DNA of 7,382 bases, taken from positions 1-7,382 of the forward strand of contig JAJDDL010000105.1 in NCBI GenBank assembly GCA_029260335.1. The letters are read 5' to 3'. The stretch is from Phycisphaerales bacterium (GTDB lineage Bacteria > Planctomycetota > Phycisphaerae > Phycisphaerales > UBA1924). A program made the translations under genes and the position numbers. Positions within the stretch are counted from its first letter, which is position 1. Each line of letters starts with the position of its first letter. Of the stretch, positions 6,201 to 7,382 are shown in pieces. The notes under the pieces are model-generated. The model saw only the letters and a list, made by a program, of their open reading frames with translations, ran no database searches and was not told where the DNA came from.

Positions 6201-7382
6201 CCCGCCGCTCAGCGCGCCTGCGCCGGTCGTATCCAGGTCTGCCGCGAACGAAACCGAGCCCGTGCCCAATGCGTCGGTCTGGGTGAACGCGCCCATGCTC
6301 GTCAGGTCGCCGATGACCGCAAGCGATGAGCTGTTGTCGATCGTCACGCCCGCTGCGGTCGTGCTCAAGGTGTTGAAGATGAATCCGACGCCCGTCAAGT
6401 CCACCTCGCCCGCGGTTGCGCCAAAGGCAGAGGTCTGGAAAAGCCCAGTGATCCGCGCGGACGAGGACATCAGGCCGCTGATGTTCAGGGCGTTAAAGAA
6501 CGTCACGTCGTTCGCGTTGGCGAAGGTCAGATCGACCAAGCCGTCGGTGGTTGCGTTGCCCGCAACGTCGCCCGAGACGACTCCTTGGAAGACCACATCA
6601 CCCAACGCATCAACTGTAAGTGTCTCGCTCGATGGTCCCGGAGCGCCAACGGAACCGCTCACCGTGCCGGTGAAGAGGATGTCGCCCGTGGTGATCCCGC
6701 CGCCCTCGTCGACGTCGATCGTCGAGACGACCGCGTCCGCGCCGTCGGCGACAAACACATCGCCCATAAACGTGAACGACGCATTGCTCGACCCGGCAAG
6801 GATATCAAATAGGTGGATGTCGTCGCCGATGATGGTCGTGGGTGCCAGCAGGCGCGAATCGATCCCACCCGAGTCGTCCGCAAGCCCGACCCGCACCGTG
6901 TGCGTCCCGGCATCAAAGCCAAACTGGATGAGCGAGAAGTTGCTCCCCAAAGCCGCGAGGCTGTCGCGCGAGAGCATGAGACCCGAACCCTCAAGCCCGC
7001 CGGGTACGAGGCCCAGATCGATATCTGTCGCGGCGGTCGAAGGCCGGAAGATCAGATCGTTGGGTGCACCGGAGTTGTTGAAACTGTTGAACCCACCATC
7101 AAAGCTCATCCCGTCAGCCTGCAACACCGTGTCGTTGCCTTGGGTGTCGAAGGCGTTGGAGATAGTGATCGTGCCAGTGCCAGCGTCGATGAGCCGCTGT
7201 GAGGTCCCGCCGTCGACGCCGGAGACTCGCACGCTCAGGCTATCGAAGCTGATGTTGTTGTCGTTGCTGGTAATCTCGCCATCGATCCGCACCACGCCGT
7301 CGGTGTCCTGGATCAGGTCGCCCGCGAGATCGATATCGCCGTTGAGATCCGCGGTGCCGGTGTTCGAGAGCGTGAAGCCGCC
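279..7382 (-). CDS. Giant filamentous-haemagglutinin-like beta-repeat exoprotein (5' end outside window)
   Basis: Likely a secreted or cell-surface beta-solenoid protein; its ligand or role is unknown. The frame is open from the window edge (in-window residues 1-2367) to TGA at 281-279. A GTG at 7295 is not taken as the start: the 29 upstream codons are open and have the same composition, for example 'ADLNGDIDLAGDLIQ'. Residues 1 to about 2084 are short strands with G/D/N turns. They contain three F modules (109-197, 466-559, 1125-1209), four GT modules (210-259, 583-626, 875-915, 1235-1276), three clear IGG modules (646-707, 930-991, 1293-1355) and a weaker one (1741-1782). A helical domain (2085-2339) and an acidic tail (2340-2367) follow. 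There is no cysteine, four lysines and two tryptophans. The repeat style matches filamentous-haemagglutinin-family exoproteins; the specific family is inferred. No transmembrane segment, autotransporter barrel or sorting motif is visible at the C-terminus. Confidence 0.93.
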   Translation of the reverse strand, partial: GGFTLSNTGTADLNGDIDLAGDLIQDTDGVVRIDGEITSNDNNISFDSLSVRVSGVDGGTSQRLIDAGTGTITISNAFDTQGNDTVLQADGMSFDGGFNSFNNSGAPNDLIFRPSTAATDIDLGLVPGGLEGSGLMLSRDSLAALGSNFSLIQFGFDAGTHTVRVGLADDSGGIDSRLLAPTTIIGDDIHLFDILAGSSNASFTFMGDVFVADGADAVVSTIDVDEGGGITTGDILFTGTVSGSVGAPGPSSETLTVDALGDVVFQGVVSGDVAGNATTDGLVDLTFANANDVTFFNALNISGLMSSSARITGLFQTSAFGATAGEVDLTGVGFIFNTLSTTAAGVTIDNSSSLAVIGDLTSMGAFTQTDALGTGSVSFAADLDTTGAGALSGGNASFASGVTVGADGPRLFNLGDGTLSVANRFAISFGAGNPDPSVIFTANGYDFSGDIGLGQVFTSTGDEDATLIFRPADITNSIDIGGGLAGPAGDMVFGADEISRIDGSFASVHFGYETTGSHAMRIGDASGAARFANDTTFHAPAGSIEIVGPVEGSGSLIFDIATPTSIGGSVITDGGDVIFGDGLILTADTVVDTQDNAGGDETPGEIRVNGTIEGDGLGPWSLDLLAFNETAGVLQGASALILVTDIIGSANPLNNLFMHGNDVALRGIGDVPNGDNGVGVLGTTELIAQDDLILRGGVYTTGQATYSAGDEIRPTQDTVFEVFNNGGVSSLTFSLVTDGIVGGGDDTFAGIRLENASSFTARTRGGDVSIESGFARFGEGFADVLIDADAGNALSDTSGNVSVGDAIGFDGELISLADGVTLLPAGPIGSVDIRGRNVTVNGARTVNSQSYAVATDGVLSILGEFTALADGTSAVTFDGDTILRGDTSVTTAGADDDDVLFNGTVNGAFALDIAALKDGAVGSGSGNVEIAGLLGGTDALGSLSIEGFDVTLNSIGTLIDVGVLGDTDVFALGEVSLAGGVYNANRQSYLTDGEFLVDTSSGSASFFTNGSDLVFDTATGALPPTLTIGPGSELFLDTLSDRTVTDSAGGDALIGANIRAVIGDGDAPVDLIRVRAGTGRAKLEGVGGSNITAERAVSELRITADEIDLDGAIVVDMLTLQQATLDRDIFIGGDAGMAGQLDLLISEIANISNGSTLVRIGNAEGTGTITFNEISFFDPTVVRLADGGAGRIVVQGLVSGNDDASLTFRGDGTTMELAAGIETQGNQILIENNVLLAAEGIELSTNGGDPDADPIIWLQGTLDSVPGENFDLTMDATIKGEEPIASNAGNTQIDGLIGGTDALSALTMFGNNNTLNGGVGSAGSQGVVGVVSMEASNVNTLNAAVFNAGGFALSTTETSESVDPHTLISLPDGETAMQIIAGDQEFVVSGSDLRIRDGIDLSIVSGSRVALDEGIGVDLSDGSDADVRDTDITIDVTSGRVFLGGDVGDSTTSSRPGTLLIDANAIEFTSDLFLGIAGLAGGGDALILNANIIGNEGQSSVTVEVGNTLTGDEARSGNFVMNGSVGTVGRDDDDVLDSSLADPIDEFAVNLASNVTVTGEIAARRVDVERVEAAIFEGLVQATELGLFFLGGSARFERGIHASGSSNSVVSGTSVEITAPTVEIFELLRTDEKASVQILVSGTSDDSGLTFAGLGDDPFVFDLGGDFTQAGSAVVRLGATEMDTRNNATTFAGRVLLTFGDTFRFLTEDFTLATGSSINSADGLSHDLTIRAIGRQDDSVIDLNGTIGNRGNLSSLLFEGVQSHAFNLSGSLETIGSATFDGQAIVDGAADITAGENIVFMQSLDVDAPFTTDAGGASIFSDVVDINTELTVIGRGTAFRRGRDGSTDVIFESSITSTSGDGELNIRVDGDPTDEIEFNNRTRVSQAELLDSIALVRLEGDVDGLAALRLNVVPDAEGVLDVDGIPVQTRARENPFSLDRVPVAATIVLGAESAANLSNLGDISIDVGQFIVGFHEVLTANANLALSANTITLSDTNILGTLNIGPRSGGPDLTMNMLTRPRGSRFLLPNGDPVPNTEADLVVAGYLRNNGDVTDTTGDRFVNGESLTFTGNVSEVNVQSFEGAEAGVYRAALRGGLGSIGGVANTAFDAALQIVQPLDPIGRADFFLQELGFATEVNGLLGGANNQVQNAAVFAAVAAAAESLVDVPEAAPVATVDDDPLRDIAIELRSLTGQELINALIGRALYVDLPLDPSTGSGVGIAADRMSYRQIDALRAQMGIVLPQGDNYIRDGLVRVADEYTGPPISQAPGAFVSYVYESPQHAELVTALGEVRLLLDLLQTQVAGLTPGELARAEQALFDILASSDVDVNTTRALVAGPPQSVLQGDGPVDGDVLEVDGSEGSGEGG
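282..365 (-). other. Acidic Gly/Asp/Glu-rich C-terminal tail
   Basis: The last 28 residues are low complexity and net acidic, ending SEGSGEGG with no basic or aromatic residue. They are probably disordered. Confidence 0.5.
283..290 (-). promoter_or_regulatory. Strong Shine-Dalgarno-like GAGGGAGG at the end of the giant gene
   Basis: Read on the minus strand, the last sense codons of the giant gene form GAGGGAGG, containing a full GGAGG core. The nearest start-like codon is GTG at 271, 11 bases further on, a somewhat long spacing. That GTG is followed by only eight sense codons before TGA (247-245). The motif may be chance Gly/Glu codon use in the acidic tail, or the ribosome site of the downstream gene. 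Confidence 0.35.
366..1130 (-). other. Predicted alpha-helical C-terminal domain
   Basis: Residues about 2085-2339 change character: helix-favouring stretches replace beta turns. Examples are 'NAAVFAAVAAAAESLVDV', 'PLRDIAIELRSLTGQELINA', 'SYRQIDALRAQMGIVLP' and the pair 'TALGEVRLLLDLLQTQVAGL' and 'PGELARAEQALFDILAS'. An acidic Ala/Pro linker (about 860-830) divides it into two halves. I do not recognise it. It is not an autotransporter barrel, since strands and a terminal aromatic residue are lacking. It could be a secretion, anchoring or oligomerisation domain. Confidence 0.55.
1131..2036 (-). other. Late beta-rich stretch and transition to the C-terminal domain
   Basis: The stretch still alternates strands and turns ('LALSANTITLSDTNILGTLN') but has no recognisable F, GT or IGG module. 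Towards its end it becomes less regular, with a proline-containing segment ('LLPNGDPVPNTEADLVVAGY') and the strands 'GESLTFTGNVSEVNVQSFEG' just before the helical domain. It is probably the cap of the solenoid; this is inferred. Confidence 0.4.
2037..2162 (-). repeat. IGG-like module, copy 4 (diverged)
   Basis: Residues 1741-1782. Reads IDLNGTIGNRGNLSSLLFEG, then FNLSGSLETIGSATFDG. NGTIGN, the LSSL strand and the ETIGSATF strand resemble the IGG modules, but TDAL and the GGVY strand are absent. Confidence 0.45.
3318..3506 (-). repeat. IGG module, copy 3
   Basis: Residues 1293-1355. Reads IDGLIGGTDALSALTMFG, NTLNGGVGSAG, 'GVVGVVSMEASNVNTL' and VFNAGGFALST. It ends the region of clear modules. 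Confidence 0.7.
3555..3680 (-). repeat. GT module, copy 4
   Basis: Residues 1235-1276. Reads LLAAEGIELSTNGGDPDADP, then IIWLQGTLDSV and FDLTMDA. It follows F copy 3 and precedes IGG copy 3, so all three module types occur in order here as they do around 5987-5262. Confidence 0.65.
3756..4010 (-). repeat. F module, copy 3 (diverged, no IFRP)
   Basis: Residues 1125-1209. This copy lacks the IFRP opener but keeps DIFIGGDAGMAGQLDLL, 'SEIANISNGSTLVRIG', 'FFDPTVVRLADGGAGRIVV', a GLVSG turn and a LTFRG close. It aligns to copy 2 over IGG-x-AG-x-AG, the SxI...IxxG stretch, RIG and the GPVEG/GLVSG turn. Confidence 0.65.
4410..4595 (-). repeat. IGG module, copy 2
   Basis: Residues 930-991. Reads IAGLLGGTDALGSLSIEG, VTLNSIGT, VGVLGDTDVFALG and LAGGVYNANRQSYLT. 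The LxGGTDALxxL core is shared with copy 3. Four of the six GGTDAL codons differ between the two copies only at the third base, which points to an old duplication held by protein-level selection. Confidence 0.7.
4638..4760 (-). repeat. GT module, copy 3
   Basis: Residues 875-915. Reads VTFDGDTILRGDTSVTTAG, a run of four aspartates, 'VLFNGTVNG', and FALDIAA. It leads into IGG copy 2 after about 14 residues. No F module precedes this copy; diverged beta sequence (about 5261-4761) sits there instead. Confidence 0.65.
5262..5447 (-). repeat. IGG module, copy 1
   Basis: Residues 646-707. Landmarks are IIGSANPLNNLFMHGNDVAL, then GIGDVPN, GVGVLGTTELIA and LRGGVYTTGQATYS. Copies 2 and 3 keep (L/I)xG(S/G)...(A/P)L-x-x-L-x-x-x-G-x-x-x-x-L, G(V)xG and a final GG(V)Y/FNAGG strand. 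Confidence 0.65.
5505..5636 (-). repeat. GT module, copy 2
   Basis: Residues 583-626. Reads 'LILTADTVVDTQDNAGGDE', then 'EIRVNGTIEG' and WSLDLLA. It holds one of only two tryptophans in the visible protein. It follows F copy 2 after 23 residues and precedes the first clear IGG module by 19. Confidence 0.65.
5706..5987 (-). repeat. F module, copy 2 (IFRP type)
   Basis: Residues 466-559. The copy opens with LIFRPADITNSIDIGGG. It continues with a GPAGDMVF strand, 'DEISRIDGSFASVHFG', 'HAMRIGDASG', 'TTFHAPAGSIEIVGPVEG' and a closing LIFD. It aligns with copy 1 through LIFRP, (S/D)ID(I/L)G, the xxFG strand, (M/V)R(I/V)G and the AP-x-x-x-I strand. It is the clearest of the three. Confidence 0.75.
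6471..6605 (-). repeat. IGG-position unit after GT copy 1 (diverged)
   Basis: This occupies the place that IGG modules fill after the other GT copies. It reads LGDVVFQGVVSG, then 'LVDLTFANANDVTFFNAL' and 'NISGL'. The order of strand, turn, LxxLTF and VTxxN is similar, but the IGG signature itself is missing, so equivalence is inferred from position. Confidence 0.4.
6606..6755 (-). repeat. GT module, copy 1
   Basis: Residues 210-259. The pattern is strand, T/D-rich turn with Gly-Gly, (D)I-x-(F/V/L)-x-GT-(V/I/L)-x-G, a loop, then an L-x-(L/V)-x-A strand. Here it reads 'EGGGITTGDILFTGTVSG' and 'SSETLTVDA'. It starts 12 residues after F copy 1. Confidence 0.6.
6792..7058 (-). repeat. F module, copy 1 (IFRP type)
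   Basis: Residues 109-197. The module reads LIFRP, a gap, then DIDLG, a GGLEGSG turn, 'LMLSRDSLAAL', 'FSLIQFG', 'HTVRVG', and a closing 'LLAPTTIIGDDIHLF'. The same order of elements recurs at 5706-5987 and 3756-4010. LIFRP, I-G turns, xxFG/RIG strands and an 'APxxxI.I' strand are the shared landmarks. I infer that each copy forms several solenoid coils. Confidence 0.7.
7059..7382 (-). other. Amino-terminal (in-window) diverged beta-repeat stretch
   Basis: Residues 1-108 alternate hydrophobic strands and G/D/N/S turns, for example 'GTITISNAFDTQGNDTVLQA'. They end in an F-type lead-in, 'MSFDGGFNSFNNSGAPND', that resembles the lead-in of the second F module ('YDFSGDIGLGQVFTSTGDED'). No signal peptide or two-partner-secretion domain is visible, which shows that the window starts inside the protein. 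Confidence 0.6.

Overview
The window is almost entirely one minus-strand reading frame that runs without a stop from the right edge (7382) to a TGA at 281-279. That is 2,367 codons, and the real start lies outside the window. It encodes a giant, very acidic, Gly/Asp/Ser/Thr/Val-rich protein made of short beta-strand-and-turn units. This is the sequence style of filamentous-haemagglutinin-like and other beta-solenoid surface exoproteins. Residue numbers below count the codon at 7382-7380 as residue 1.

Layout in the direction of transcription (right to left): a diverged beta-repeat start (7382 to about 7059). Then follow units of three recognisable module types, here called F (after the 'IFRP' that opens two copies), GT (after 'GT-[VIL]-x-G') and IGG (after 'IGG-TDAL'). 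They recur in the same order several times between about 7058 and 3318. Next comes beta-rich sequence with only one weaker IGG-like copy (about 3317-1131). A predicted alpha-helical C-terminal domain of about 255 residues follows (1130-366), and the protein ends in a Gly/Asp/Glu tail (365-282). I see no C-terminal outer-membrane barrel, LPXTG motif or PEP-CTERM anchor, so how the protein is held at or released from the cell is not visible. An N-terminal signal or two-partner-secretion domain, if present, lies beyond 7382.

After a short gap, a second minus-strand frame runs off the left edge (214, or at most 244, down to 1). It has quite different composition, including lysines, and is probably the next gene of the same transcription unit. 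Its start is uncertain: the best Shine-Dalgarno-like sequence points at a GTG whose frame is cut by a TGA after eight codons.

The organism looks like a GC-rich, probably aquatic or marine bacterium. The acidic, nearly lysine-free, cysteine-free giant exoprotein would fit Planctomycetota of the Phycisphaerae type. That assignment is a guess from style and not from a marker gene. No RNA gene, mobile element, CRISPR array or convincing terminator was seen. The long plus-strand open frames read as antisense shadows.
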